NCBI GenBank assembly: GCA_034926785.1
Contig: JAYFQU010000020.1
Span: 13,662 to 77,661, forward strand
Direction of reading: 5' to 3'
Length of the DNA: 64,000 nt
Origin: UBA7703 sp034926785
GTDB taxonomy: Bacteria > Bacillota > Clostridia > Christensenellales > CAG-138
Shown piece by piece: positions 8,957-16,987 of this stretch. The notes beneath the pieces were generated by a model that was not told where the DNA came from, searched no databases, and worked only from the letters and a program-made list of their open reading frames with translations. A program made the position numbers and the translations under genes. Every line of letters starts with the position of its first letter. The first letter of the stretch is position 1.

Positions 8957-8995
8957 AGGATGCGCGCAAATGCGCTGAGCAGATGGAGAACGATC

Positions 8996-10927
8996 ATGGA
9001 GAAGTATGAATACCTGACCAATACGCCGCTGAGTGAGGCACTGGGCGCCTACCTGGCGTTTCTGGAGCAACGTGGCATCGGATACCGTACGGAGACCATC
9101 CGCACGACGAATTCCCTCGGACGGATGAGCGCGCGCGCCGTTTACGCGCGGCTCTCGAGTCCGCATTACACCGCCTGCGCGATGGACGGCATCGCGATCT
9201 CCGCCAAGCGGACCTTTGGCGCGACGGAAACGACGCCTGTTTTGCTCCGCGCCGGCGCGTTTGTCCGCGTGGATACGGGAGATCCGCTGCCAAACGATTG
9301 CGACGCGGTGGTCATGATTGAGGACTGTGTGGAGGATGAGACGGGCGTGACGCTGCGTCAGTCTGCCGCGCCCTGGCAGCATGTACGCCAGATTGGCGAG
9401 GATCTTTCCGCCGGGGATATGATTTTGCCGTCGTTTACGGAGATTGAACCCGCAATGATCGGCGCGATGCTCGCGGGCGGCGTTGCCGCGCTGGAGGCCG
9501 TCGCCATGCCGCGCGTCGGGATGATCCCGACCGGGGATGAGATAGTGCCGCCGAGCGACAACCCCGGGAAGGGCGAGGTGATGGAGTTTAACTCCGCCAT
9601 CTTCTCCGCGATGCTTTGCCGCTGGGGAGCACAAGGGGCCGTCTATCCCGTTGTGCCGGACGATCCGGCGCAAATTCGCGCCGCGCTGAAGCAGGCCGTA
9701 GAGGAATGCGATATGGTACTGCTCTGCGCAGGAACCTCCGCCGGGCGGGACGACACGACGGCGGCGGCCATCCGCGCGCTGGGCGAGGTTTGCCTCCACG
9801 GCATCGCCATTCGCCCCGGCAAGCCCGCCGTGCTTGGCGCAGTCGGGAGCAAACCCGTGGTCGGGATCCCCGGCTACCCGGTCTCCGGCATCATTGTGCT
9901 GGAGGAGCTGGTGAAACCCGTCATCGACCGCCTGCTCATGCGGGAGCGAACCCTGCCGGAGTCCGTCTGCGTCAAGATGGGGCGGCGAATGGTCAGTTCG
10001 CTGAAGTATCGGGAGTTTGTCCGCGCAACGCTCGGATTCGGCGCGGACGGCGGGCTTTCCGCCGTGCCGCTCAACGCGGGCGCGGGCGTGGTTACGTCGT
10101 TCACGAAGGCGGACTGCCTCATTGATATTCCCCAAAACTGCGAAGGTTATGAGGCGGGGGAACGCGCGCATGTGCGCCTCCTCAAACCCATCGACCGCAT
10201 TGCGCGGACGGTGCGTATTCTCGGCAGCCATGACCCGCTCATCGACGAAGCGGCGGACGAGCTCCGCAGGCTGGATATCCGTTCCTATGTCAGCAGCGCG
10301 CACGTCGGCAGCATGGGGGCGATCCTCGCCGTCGGCAGAGGAGAGGCGCAACTGGGCGGCATACACCTGCTGGACGAACGGGACGGAAGCTATAACACCT
10401 CCTACGTGGAACGGTATCTGCCAAGCGGCGGTGCGGCGCTCGTGGAGTGCGTCCGCCGCATGCAGGGGTTTCTCGTCGCAAAGGGGAATCCGCTGGGAAT
10501 CCTCGCCGTACGCGACCTGACCAAGGGGGGCGTACGCTTTGCCAACAGACAGAAGGGCGCGGGCACGCGCGTGCTGCTGGATTATCTGCTCAGGCAGAAC
10601 GGCGTTTCCGGGGCGGAGATTGCGGGATACGAGCGCGAGGAGATGACGCACACCGCCGTTGCGGCGCAGATTGCTGCGGGCAGCGCGGATTGCGGCCTTG
10701 GCATTCTGGCCGCCGCGCGGATGTATGACCTCGATTTTGTGCCCGTCTGCGAAGAGACCTACGACCTGCTCGTTTCGCTCCCCGCGATGAACAGCCCGCA
10801 GGTGCGCGCGTTCCTGCGCGTGATCGCCAGCGACGCCTTTTTGAGCAGACTCGACGCCCTGGGCGGATACCGCTTTGACAAACCGGGCAGAATCAAGCGG
10901 ATCTGGCCGGAACTGCAGACGGAGTAA
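8996..10927 (+). CDS. MoeA fused to a C-terminal periplasmic-binding-protein-like domain
   Basis: 643 residues. The first about 400 are a MoeA-type domain with HYTACAMDGIAIS, PTGDEIV, LLCAGTSAGRDD and GIPGYPVSG. The remaining about 240 residues (from about HDPLIDEAADEL) form a substrate-binding-protein-like domain without a signal peptide, so it works in the cytoplasm. This MoeA-PBP arrangement is known in Clostridia and other anaerobes; the extra domain is thought to sense or hold a small ligand such as an oxyanion, but that is inference. ATG 8996 is chosen over an in-frame start at 8960 because the extra residues look unlike the family. It follows moeA closely and ends before a hairpin region. 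Confidence 0.88.
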   Translation: MEKYEYLTNTPLSEALGAYLAFLEQRGIGYRTETIRTTNSLGRMSARAVYARLSSPHYTACAMDGIAISAKRTFGATETTPVLLRAGAFVRVDTGDPLPNDCDAVVMIEDCVEDETGVTLRQSAAPWQHVRQIGEDLSAGDMILPSFTEIEPAMIGAMLAGGVAALEAVAMPRVGMIPTGDEIVPPSDNPGKGEVMEFNSAIFSAMLCRWGAQGAVYPVVPDDPAQIRAALKQAVEECDMVLLCAGTSAGRDDTTAAAIRALGEVCLHGIAIRPGKPAVLGAVGSKPVVGIPGYPVSGIIVLEELVKPVIDRLLMRERTLPESVCVKMGRRMVSSLKYREFVRATLGFGADGGLSAVPLNAGAGVVTSFTKADCLIDIPQNCEGYEAGERAHVRLLKPIDRIARTVRILGSHDPLIDEAADELRRLDIRSYVSSAHVGSMGAILAVGRGEAQLGGIHLLDERDGSYNTSYVERYLPSGGAALVECVRRMQGFLVAKGNPLGILAVRDLTKGGVRFANRQKGAGTRVLLDYLLRQNGVSGAEIAGYEREEMTHTAVAAQIAAGSADCGLGILAAARMYDLDFVPVCEETYDLLVSLPAMNSPQVRAFLRVIASDAFLSRLDALGGYRFDKPGRIKRIWPELQTE

Positions 10928-10931
10928 TATC

Positions 10932-10952
10932 CCGCCGGAGGAGTTCCGGCGG
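10932..10952 (+). repeat. Hairpin without T-run after the MoeA-PBP gene
   Basis: CCGCCGGA and TCCGGCGG form a perfect 8-bp stem with a five-base loop just past the stop codon. No T-run follows, so it may protect the mRNA end or act as a weak pause rather than a terminator. Confidence 0.5.
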
Positions 10953-11026
10953 CGGCCCGAAGCGTTATTCTTTTGAAAATAATATATCTGTAAAACGGTC
11001 TGGATTTACTTGCCAAAGCCTGGTTG

Positions 11027-11065
11027 CCGCCGTATGATAGAGCTATCCTGCGGCGGTTATTTTTC
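11027..11065 (+). terminator. Terminator-like hairpin ahead of moaC
   Basis: CCGCCG (11027-11032) pairs with CGGCGG (11051-11056) and an inner GATAG/CTATC pair extends the stem; TTATTTTTC follows. It could end the moeA transcript, or act as an attenuator for moaC. TATGAT at 11080-11085 is a possible -10 for moaC. Confidence 0.65.
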
Positions 11066-11150
11066 ATAAACATATCGCATATGATCATGGCACCGATCAA
11101 CAACCGCATAAAGGGACGACGATGTCAGCAGCGAAAGGACGGCGCTTTCA

Positions 11151-11651
11151 ATGAGCGATGCGTTAACCCATTTGGACGAACGCGGAAAAGCGCGTATGGT
11201 AGACGTTTCCGAAAAGGACGTGACCCATCGCGTGGCGGTTGCGGAGAGCTTCGTTGCCATGCAGCCGGAGACGCTGAGCCTGATTGTCAGCGGAACGGCG
11301 GCAAAGGGAGATGTTTTCGCCACGGCGCGCATCGCCGGGATTCTCGCGGCAAAGCGCACAAGCGAGCTTATCCCGCTCTGCCATCCGATCGCGCTGACCT
11401 CGGTCAAGATTGATATCATCCCCTGCCCGCCGGATCGAATTCATATACGGGTGGAGGCGCACTGCGACGAGAAGACCGGTGTGGAGATGGAAGCGCTGAC
11501 CGCCGCGAGCGTCGCCGCGCTGACCATCTACGACATGTGCAAAGCCGTTGACCGCGGCATGGAGATTCTCTGCACGCGGCTGGTCAAGAAGAGCGGCGGC
11601 AAGAGCGGATTGTTTGAACGGGAGCCGGGCGCGTGCGAACCGCGCGCCTGA
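11151..11651 (+). CDS. moaC: Cyclic pyranopterin monophosphate synthase MoaC
   Basis: MoaC converts the MoaA product (3',8-cyclo-GTP) to cyclic pyranopterin monophosphate. The 166-residue protein has the full MoaC fold with ARMVDVSEKDVTHRVA near the start, the active-site segment LIPLCHPIALT, and GVEMEALTAASVAALTIYDM with the conserved Lys in CKAVDR. A ribosome site GCGAAAGGACGG lies upstream. Its last 19 bases overlap the start of the MOSC-MoaA gene, so the two are translationally linked and the two enzymes of the same two-step reaction are made together. Confidence 0.96.
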   Translation: MSDALTHLDERGKARMVDVSEKDVTHRVAVAESFVAMQPETLSLIVSGTAAKGDVFATARIAGILAAKRTSELIPLCHPIALTSVKIDIIPCPPDRIHIRVEAHCDEKTGVEMEALTAASVAALTIYDMCKAVDRGMEILCTRLVKKSGGKSGLFEREPGACEPRA

Positions 11652-13042
11652 CCATTGCGCCGGGGGGCGGGGCGCGCGTTGACGCGGAGTCCCTGTCGCT
11701 CTCGCCTGAGGCGGGGGTGGCGGGTGATCGGAGGAGCGCGAAGGATGGTTTGGTGAGCCTCCTGGCAAGCGAGGCGGAGGAATCTGCCCGTGGGATGGAC
11801 GGTCTCTGCACGGGGCGATTTGAGGCGAATCTCGTTACGCACGGGCTGGATTACGCAGCCCTGCGCGTCGGGACTGGGCTGCGCGTCGGGGACTGCGAAC
11901 TCACGGTGACCCGTGTCGGCAAGCGCTGCTACGAAGCTTGCCAGCGGATAAAACAGGACGAAACATGCCCGCTTCCAAGCAACTGCGCGTTTGCGCGCGT
12001 GGTACGCGGCGGTGTGATCCATACAAACGACGAAATTGCCTGGTGCGGCGGAGAGCCGCGTTCAAGGAAACGCAGGACCGATAGGAGCCGGATGAACGAC
12101 CGTTTTGGAAGAACCATCACATACCTTCGCCTCTCGCTGACGGAGCGCTGCACCCTAAAGTGCGCTTACTGTCGCGCGGGAGAGGGGGACTGTCCGAAAA
12201 AGAGTGAGCTTGGGCGGGAGGAGTTCCTGCGCATTGTCCGCGCCTTTGTCCAAATCGGGGTGAACAAAGTGCGCCTCACGGGCGGGGAGCCGATGCTGCG
12301 GCGCGATCTTCTGGAGATCATCTCCGGCATCCGCGCCATCGACGGCATCCGCGAGATTGTGATGACCACCAACGGGCAGCACCTGCCGGGCATGAGCGGC
12401 CGGCTCAAACAAGCGGGGCTCAGCCGCCTGAACATCAGCCTAGACTCGCTCAAGGCGGAGCGTTACGCCGAGATTACGGGCGGCGGTTCGCTCGAACGCG
12501 TGCTGACGGGCATCGAGGAGGCGGTCGCGGCGGGGTTCGCGCCTGTTAAGATCAATGTGGTGCTGTTGCGCGGGACAAATGACGACGAGATTGACGATTT
12601 TATTGCGCTGACCAAGGACCGTCCGGTCCAGGTGCGGTTCATCGAGTATATGCCGCTTGGGGAATCGGATCACGCGGAGGCGCGCGTCACGGGGGACGAG
12701 ATACTTGCCTCGCATCCCACGATGATTCCGACGGAACCCGCGTATCCGGGGCAGCCCTCTCGGGATTATCGGCTGCCCGGGCATGCCGGGCGGGTGGGAC
12801 TGATCAACCCCATGTCACACCGCTTTTGCGCGGACTGCAACCGCGTGCGCGTGATGAGCGACGGAATGCTGCGCCCCTGTCTCGGCTCCAACGAGGAATT
12901 CTCGCTGAAAGACGCGCTGGAGGGCGGGGACGACGCCGCGCTGCTGGACGTAATTCAAACCGCAATCGAACAAAAACCGAAGACGCATTGCTTCGACGAG
13001 GGCTTTGCGGCGGAGAAGAACATGAGCCGAATCGGCGGGTGA
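11633..13042 (+). CDS. moaA: MOSC domain fused in frame to GTP 3',8-cyclase MoaA
   Basis: One open frame of 469 residues from GTG 11633. Residues about 1-145 are a MOSC (molybdenum cofactor sulfurase C-terminal) domain with GVAGDRRS, RFEANLVTHGL and VTRVGKRCYEACQR. Residues from about 154 are a full radical-SAM MoaA: CTLKCAYC cluster motif, LTGGEPMLR, NISLDSL, a second cluster motif CADCNRVR with a later Cys, and the C-terminal Gly-Gly tail (MSRIGG) needed by MoaA. A separate in-frame ATG at 12092 (MNDRFGRT) has its own AGGAG at 12083-12087, so a stand-alone MoaA may be made as well as the fusion. MoaA starts cofactor synthesis from GTP; the MOSC part probably handles sulfur or cofactor delivery. 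Confidence 0.9.
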   Translation: MRTARLTIAPGGGARVDAESLSLSPEAGVAGDRRSAKDGLVSLLASEAEESARGMDGLCTGRFEANLVTHGLDYAALRVGTGLRVGDCELTVTRVGKRCYEACQRIKQDETCPLPSNCAFARVVRGGVIHTNDEIAWCGGEPRSRKRRTDRSRMNDRFGRTITYLRLSLTERCTLKCAYCRAGEGDCPKKSELGREEFLRIVRAFVQIGVNKVRLTGGEPMLRRDLLEIISGIRAIDGIREIVMTTNGQHLPGMSGRLKQAGLSRLNISLDSLKAERYAEITGGGSLERVLTGIEEAVAAGFAPVKINVVLLRGTNDDEIDDFIALTKDRPVQVRFIEYMPLGESDHAEARVTGDEILASHPTMIPTEPAYPGQPSRDYRLPGHAGRVGLINPMSHRFCADCNRVRVMSDGMLRPCLGSNEEFSLKDALEGGDDAALLDVIQTAIEQKPKTHCFDEGFAAEKNMSRIGG

Positions 13043-13116
13043 GCCGGGCGCTCGATCGTAAGAAATAAGCTCGGAATTACCAAGCGTGGTAATCTGATGA
13101 CAGAAATGAGAAAACT

Positions 13117-13551
13117 ATGCCGACGATTACATCAATCAATATCAGCCCGAAAAAAGGAACCTTTAAACAGCCGGTTCCGCAGGCGGAACTGCGAATTGAC
13201 CACGGAATCGTGGGGGATGCGCATGCGGGCAACTGGCACCGGCAGATCAGCCTGCTCGCCGAGGAGAGCATCGATAAGATGAAGGCACTGGGGCTGAACG
13301 ACCTGACACCCGGAAAATTTGCGGAGAATATTACCACGCGTGGGATTGAACTCTTTACGCTCCCGGTCGGCACGGTGCTGCAGCTCGGCCCATGCCGCGT
13401 GGAGGTGACGCAGATTGGCAAGGAGTGCCATCAGCATTGCGAGATCTATAAAAAGGTAGGGCAATGCATCATGCCGCATGAGGGAATCTTTGTGAAGGTT
13501 CTCACGCCGGGGATCCTATCGGTTGGAGATGCAATCCGGATTGAGCAATAA
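13117..13551 (+). CDS. Stand-alone MOSC domain protein
   Basis: 144 residues, a complete small MOSC domain of the kind found beside Moco genes. Visible are GIVGDAHAGNWHRQISLL (about 29-46), GKFAENITTRGI and the Cys-containing segment IGKECHQHCEIYKKVGQC, in which one Cys is the expected sulfur carrier. It lies 74 bases after the MOSC-MoaA gene. It probably carries sulfur or binds the cofactor on the way to molybdoenzymes; exact role unknown. With the fused domain upstream this cluster has two different MOSC modules (they are clearly related but far from identical). Confidence 0.88.
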   Translation: MPTITSINISPKKGTFKQPVPQAELRIDHGIVGDAHAGNWHRQISLLAEESIDKMKALGLNDLTPGKFAENITTRGIELFTLPVGTVLQLGPCRVEVTQIGKECHQHCEIYKKVGQCIMPHEGIFVKVLTPGILSVGDAIRIEQ

Positions 13552-13636
13552 CCCGGCGCAAAAGGTGAACGTGCGACGCCGAAATCGGCGGAGGAAGGAT
13601 TCCGCTCGAACGACCCCCGCGCTTCCCTGATCAACA

Positions 13637-13711
13637 ATGCGGGCGAGCCCCGTTTCAGTCTGTCAAAAAACTCGTTTTTTGACGGTCTCATGCGGGCGAG
13701 CCCCGCTTTTT
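13637..13711 (+). repeat. Minimal family B element (37 bp) between two copies of a terminator hairpin
   Basis: The 16-base unit ATGCGGGCGAGCCCCG occurs at 13637-13652 and again at 13690-13705; the second is followed by C and seven T, making a terminator (GCGGG-CGAGC-CCCGC). The 37 bases between are only the two ends of family B: TCAGTCTGTCAAAAAA, a four-base middle, and TTTTTTGACGGTCTC. It is therefore a terminal-repeats-only form. Confidence 0.85.
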
Positions 13712-13786
13712 TTCATCAAAAAGGCATTGCAATTTTCACGGAACGTGAATTTTCGTTTAAAAAAACAAGGATCGGAGGATATACCG

Positions 13787-13815
13787 TTGTTTTTTTGAAA
13801 AAATAATGGTATGAT
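13787..13815 (+). promoter_or_regulatory. Promoter placing the transcript start at or next to the start codon
   Basis: TTGTTT (13787-13792), spacer of 17, TATGAT (13810-13815). The ATG of the next gene is at 13822, only six bases after the -10, and no ribosome site exists between them. Confidence 0.55.
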
Positions 13816-13821
13816 GTTGCT

Positions 13822-14847
13822 ATGAAGCTCATCGACACCCAAAATGCCGCGGGACACGTACTCTGCCATGACCTCACGCGCATTGTTCCCGGGGAGTCCA
13901 AGGACGCGCAGTTCCGCAAAGGACATGTCGTCACCGAGGAGGATATCCCCATGCTGCTCTCGATGGGCAAGGACCACCTCTATGTTTGGGAGGTGGACGA
14001 AAACACCCTGCATGAGAATGAGGCCGCCGGGCGGCTGGCCGCGCTTTGCGAGAGCGCGCATATGTACCGCGGGGATGTTAAGGAAGGCAAGATTGAGCTC
14101 TTCGCCACCGAGGCGGGCGTATTCACCGTGGATGTGGGGCATCTGAACGCGCTCAACGACCTGCCGGATATCATGGTTGCCACACGGCATACGAATTCAT
14201 CGGTGCATCCCGGTGACAAGCTTGGCGGCACGCGGATCATTCCGCTGTTGATCGACCGGCGCCGGATTGAAGATGCGGAGGCGTTGGTCGGCCCAGAGCC
14301 GCTGATGCGGCTGCATCCCTTCCGTAAGGGACTCAAGGCGGGTATTGTGGTCACGGGCAACGAGGTGTTCCACGGGAGAATTACGGATAAGTTCACGCCT
14401 GTTGTGGAGAAAAAGCTCTCCGCATTTGGCGTGCCGATCACGCAAAGGCGCGTCAGCGACGATCAGACGGCGAACATCATTCAGGCGATTGCCGAGGTGC
14501 GCGCTGCGGGCGTGGATCTCGTGCTCTGCACCGGCGGCATGAGCGTGGACCCGGACGACCGCACACCTGCTGCGATTCGGGACAGCGGCGCGGAGATTGT
14601 CACCTATGGCGCGCCGGTGTTGCCGGGAGCGATGTTTCTCTTGGGTTATTATGCGGACGGCGTACCCGTAATGGGATTGCCGGGGTGCGTGATGTATTCC
14701 CGTGCGTCCATCTTCGACATTGTCCTGCCGAGGGTGATTGCGGGCATGAGGATTTTCCGGCGGGATTTAACGCGCCTAGGCAACGGCGGCCTTTGCCTGC
14801 AATGCGAAACCTGCACCTATCCCAACTGCGGGTTCGGCAAGGAGTAG
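13822..14847 (+). CDS. MoeA-type molybdopterin-binding protein with a C-terminal cysteine cluster
   Basis: 341 residues. The N-terminal third lacks the usual MoeA signature; the central part has the molybdopterin-binding domain with VVTGNEVFHGRI, LCTGGMSVDPDDRTPAAI and GLPGCVMYSRAS. The protein ends in CLQCETCTYPNCGFGK (Cx2Cx2Cx4C), which could bind zinc or an iron-sulfur cluster. Proteins of this type sit with molybdenum genes in clostridia and their step is not settled; a role in cofactor trafficking or regulation is inference. There is no ribosome site before the ATG and a promoter ends six bases before it, which suggests a leaderless mRNA. It is the third MoeA-type gene of the cluster. 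Confidence 0.8.
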   Translation: MKLIDTQNAAGHVLCHDLTRIVPGESKDAQFRKGHVVTEEDIPMLLSMGKDHLYVWEVDENTLHENEAAGRLAALCESAHMYRGDVKEGKIELFATEAGVFTVDVGHLNALNDLPDIMVATRHTNSSVHPGDKLGGTRIIPLLIDRRRIEDAEALVGPEPLMRLHPFRKGLKAGIVVTGNEVFHGRITDKFTPVVEKKLSAFGVPITQRRVSDDQTANIIQAIAEVRAAGVDLVLCTGGMSVDPDDRTPAAIRDSGAEIVTYGAPVLPGAMFLLGYYADGVPVMGLPGCVMYSRASIFDIVLPRVIAGMRIFRRDLTRLGNGGLCLQCETCTYPNCGFGKE

Positions 14848-14960
14848 CCGGTTCATCTCAGCGGGGCAGATGAGTTTCGTCTTTCTTCGATGGTTTACGC
14901 AGATGTCCGGCCGGCGTCGCGTTCCATATATCAAAAACAGATAAAGAAGGAAAAAGACAG

Positions 14961-15872
14961 ATGAAAAAGTGGATTGCCCTGCTCAGCGCCATCCTGATGA
15001 TGGCGATGCTAGGCGCATGCGCAGCGCCTGCCGCGCCCGCCGCAACCGAAGCACCCGCCGCAACCGAGGCGGCAACCGAAGCGCCCGCCGCCACGCCCGA
15101 GCCCACCGCGGCTCCGCTGGAGGCGGCAGAGGTGCAGCTCTTTATCGCCGCGAGTCTGGAAGGCGCGTTTAAGGAGATCATCCCTCTTTACAATGCGGCG
15201 CAGCCGAACGTAAAGATCACCTACAATGCGGACAGCTCCGGCACCCTGCTGACCCAGGTTCAGGAAGGCTTTGCCTGCGATGTTTTCTTCTCCGCCGCGG
15301 TCTCCCAGATCAAGACGCTGGAGGAAGAGGGATACATGATCGCGGGTTCGCGCGTGGACCTGCTCGCCAACAAACTCGCGCTGATCACCTTGAAGGGTAG
15401 CGGTACCGCTGTGACCGGATTTGCCGATCTGGCGAAGGCCAAGAGCATCGCGCTGGCAGATGGCAGCGTCCCCGCGGGCAAATATACCCGTCAGCTGCTG
15501 ATCGGTCTTGGCATACTGGACGGCGCGAAGGAAGCCAAGGATTACACCACGGCGGATGTCTCCGCTGCGCTGGGCGGCGTCGAGATCAACGAGTGCAGCA
15601 ATGTCAGCAAGGTTAAGGAAGCGGTTAAGGAAGGCTCCAACGAGGTTGGAACCGTATATTATTCCGACGCTTACTCCGTCAAGGACGACGTGGACATCCT
15701 CGAAGTTGCGGACACCAAGCTCACGGGGGATATCATCTATCCCGTTTGTCGTGTGAACAATGCCGAAGCGACCGCCGCCGAGACGGCAGCCGCGGATGAT
15801 TTCATCGCCTTCCTCCAGACGGACGCGGTGAAGGCCATCTTCGAAAACTATATGTTTCTGATTAACAAGTAA
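14961..15872 (+). CDS. modA: Molybdate ABC transporter substrate-binding lipoprotein
   Basis: 303 residues: signal MKKWIALLSAILMMAM with lipobox MLGAC (Cys20), an Ala/Pro/Thr/Glu linker to about residue 55, then a class II binding protein. The start of the mature fold, LFIAASLEGAFKEIIPLYN, and NADSSGTLLTQVQEGFACDVFFSA are typical of ModA, whose Ser residues hold molybdate or tungstate. It captures the oxyanion outside the cell and passes it to ModBC. GAAGGAAAAAG lies before the ATG. A strong terminator follows, so ModA may be made in excess over the permease genes downstream. Confidence 0.93.
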   Translation: MKKWIALLSAILMMAMLGACAAPAAPAATEAPAATEAATEAPAATPEPTAAPLEAAEVQLFIAASLEGAFKEIIPLYNAAQPNVKITYNADSSGTLLTQVQEGFACDVFFSAAVSQIKTLEEEGYMIAGSRVDLLANKLALITLKGSGTAVTGFADLAKAKSIALADGSVPAGKYTRQLLIGLGILDGAKEAKDYTTADVSAALGGVEINECSNVSKVKEAVKEGSNEVGTVYYSDAYSVKDDVDILEVADTKLTGDIIYPVCRVNNAEATAAETAAADDFIAFLQTDAVKAIFENYMFLINK

Positions 15873-15910
15873 TCCGCGAGTGATGCGGCAAAGAAACCAA
15901 TGGGCCGAAG

Positions 15911-15944
15911 CACCCGCCGCCCTCTTACTTGGCGGCGGGTGTTT
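15911..15944 (+). terminator. Terminator after modA
   Basis: CACCCGCCGCC pairs with GGCGGCGGGTG around a nine-base loop and is followed by TTT. It separates modA from modBC. Confidence 0.8.
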
Positions 15945-15956
15945 GGATGAAGGATA

Positions 15957-16165
15957 GGGATTGAGGCCACCCCAAAACGAGTTTTTTGACGTGGCAACCG
16001 CTCGTTGCCTCTCGTCCTCCGGACTCCGAACGGCAAAGAGCGGCGAAGAAACCGGCCGATCCCGGGCAATCCGTCGCGTCGGCAAAGCCACCGCAGCCGG
16101 AACCGATGGGGTAAAGGCTGCGGCCCTTCACAATCCAGGGACTTTTTGGACAGACTGAGGGATTG
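15957..16165 (+). repeat. Repeat family B, copy B2, with 8-bp target duplication
   Basis: Full-length copy of about 195 bp. It begins GAGGCCACCCCAAAACGAG and ends GGACTTTTTGGACAGACTGA. The octamer AGGGATTG occurs at 15957-15964 and 16158-16165 directly beside the ends. Internal stems include GCTCGTTGCC/GGCAAAGAGC and GGCTGCGGCCC-type repeats. The outer flanks AAGGA and TCCTT would form a small stem if the element were removed, so the target was probably a hairpin. Confidence 0.8.
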
Positions 16166-16223
16166 TCCTTATCGTGTGTTAAGATAGGGCAAACGGCAGG
16201 TGAGCGGAAGGAGGCGGAGGCTT

Positions 16224-16928
16224 TTGCAAGAGGTATTGACCATTCTTAAAACGCTGGATTACAGCCCGCTTTGGATTTCGCTCAAGACCGGGCTTGTCGC
16301 AACCGTGCTTTGCTTCTTTCTCGGCATCTGGACGGCGCGCAGCGTTATGTTCATGGGTAAGCGCACTAAGGCTTTTGTGGACGGGCTGCTGACGCTGCCG
16401 ATGGTTCTGCCGCCGACGGTTGCGGGTTTCTTCCTATTACTCATCTTTAGCCTCCGCAGGCCGATCGGCATGTTTCTCTACGACGAACTCTCCATCAAGG
16501 TGGTGCAGACATGGCTTGGCTGTGTGCTTGCGGCGAGCGTGATCGCGTTTCCGCTGATGTATCGTAATGCGCGCGCGGCGTTTGAGCAGGTGGATATCGA
16601 GCTCATCTATGCCGGGCGGACGCTCGGCATGAGCGAGAGAAGGATTTTCTGGCGCGTGGTGCTGCCCTCGGCGGGGCCGGGCGTGGTCAGCGGGACGATC
16701 CTCACCTTTGCCCGCGCACTCGGAGAATATGGCGCAACGAGCATGCTTGCGGGAAACATCGCGGGCAAGACGGGAACCATCTCCCAGCGCATCGCAATGG
16801 TGATTCAAAATGGAGACTATCTTACCGCCGGCATCTGGGTCGGCGTAATCCTCCTCATCTCCTTCGGCATCGTGGTTCTGATGAATCTTTTTGCCGACTC
16901 CAAACTCAAGAACATCAAAAAGTGGTAG
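16224..16928 (+). CDS. modB: Molybdate ABC transporter permease
   Basis: About 234 residues with five to six membrane segments. The cytoplasmic loop that contacts the ATPase carries the EAA-type motif AGRTLGMSERRIFWRVVLP, then the ModB-typical FARALGEYGATSMLAGNI. TTG 16224 is chosen as start because AAGGAGG (16208-16214) sits nine bases before it; a GTG at 16200 lies ahead of that site. It forms the channel that molybdate passes through from ModA. The gene follows repeat copy B2 and is 59 bases from modC. Confidence 0.9.
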   Translation: MQEVLTILKTLDYSPLWISLKTGLVATVLCFFLGIWTARSVMFMGKRTKAFVDGLLTLPMVLPPTVAGFFLLLIFSLRRPIGMFLYDELSIKVVQTWLGCVLAASVIAFPLMYRNARAAFEQVDIELIYAGRTLGMSERRIFWRVVLPSAGPGVVSGTILTFARALGEYGATSMLAGNIAGKTGTISQRIAMVIQNGDYLTAGIWVGVILLISFGIVVLMNLFADSKLKNIKKW

Positions 16929-16987
16929 CCCGTCCGGGCGGCCGGACTGTTTTTGTTTGATATCATTCTTATGGAATCGGGGAAGTC

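Noticed and set aside
8594..10651. A 685-codon open frame on the minus strand opposite the two moeA genes
   Set aside because: It is the shadow of GC-rich coding sequence; its protein is His/Arg-rich with no domains, while the plus strand encodes clear MoeA proteins.
10928..11150. A molybdenum cofactor riboswitch ahead of moaC
   Set aside because: Two hairpins are present but the conserved Moco motif parts could not be found; a plain terminator explains the second one.
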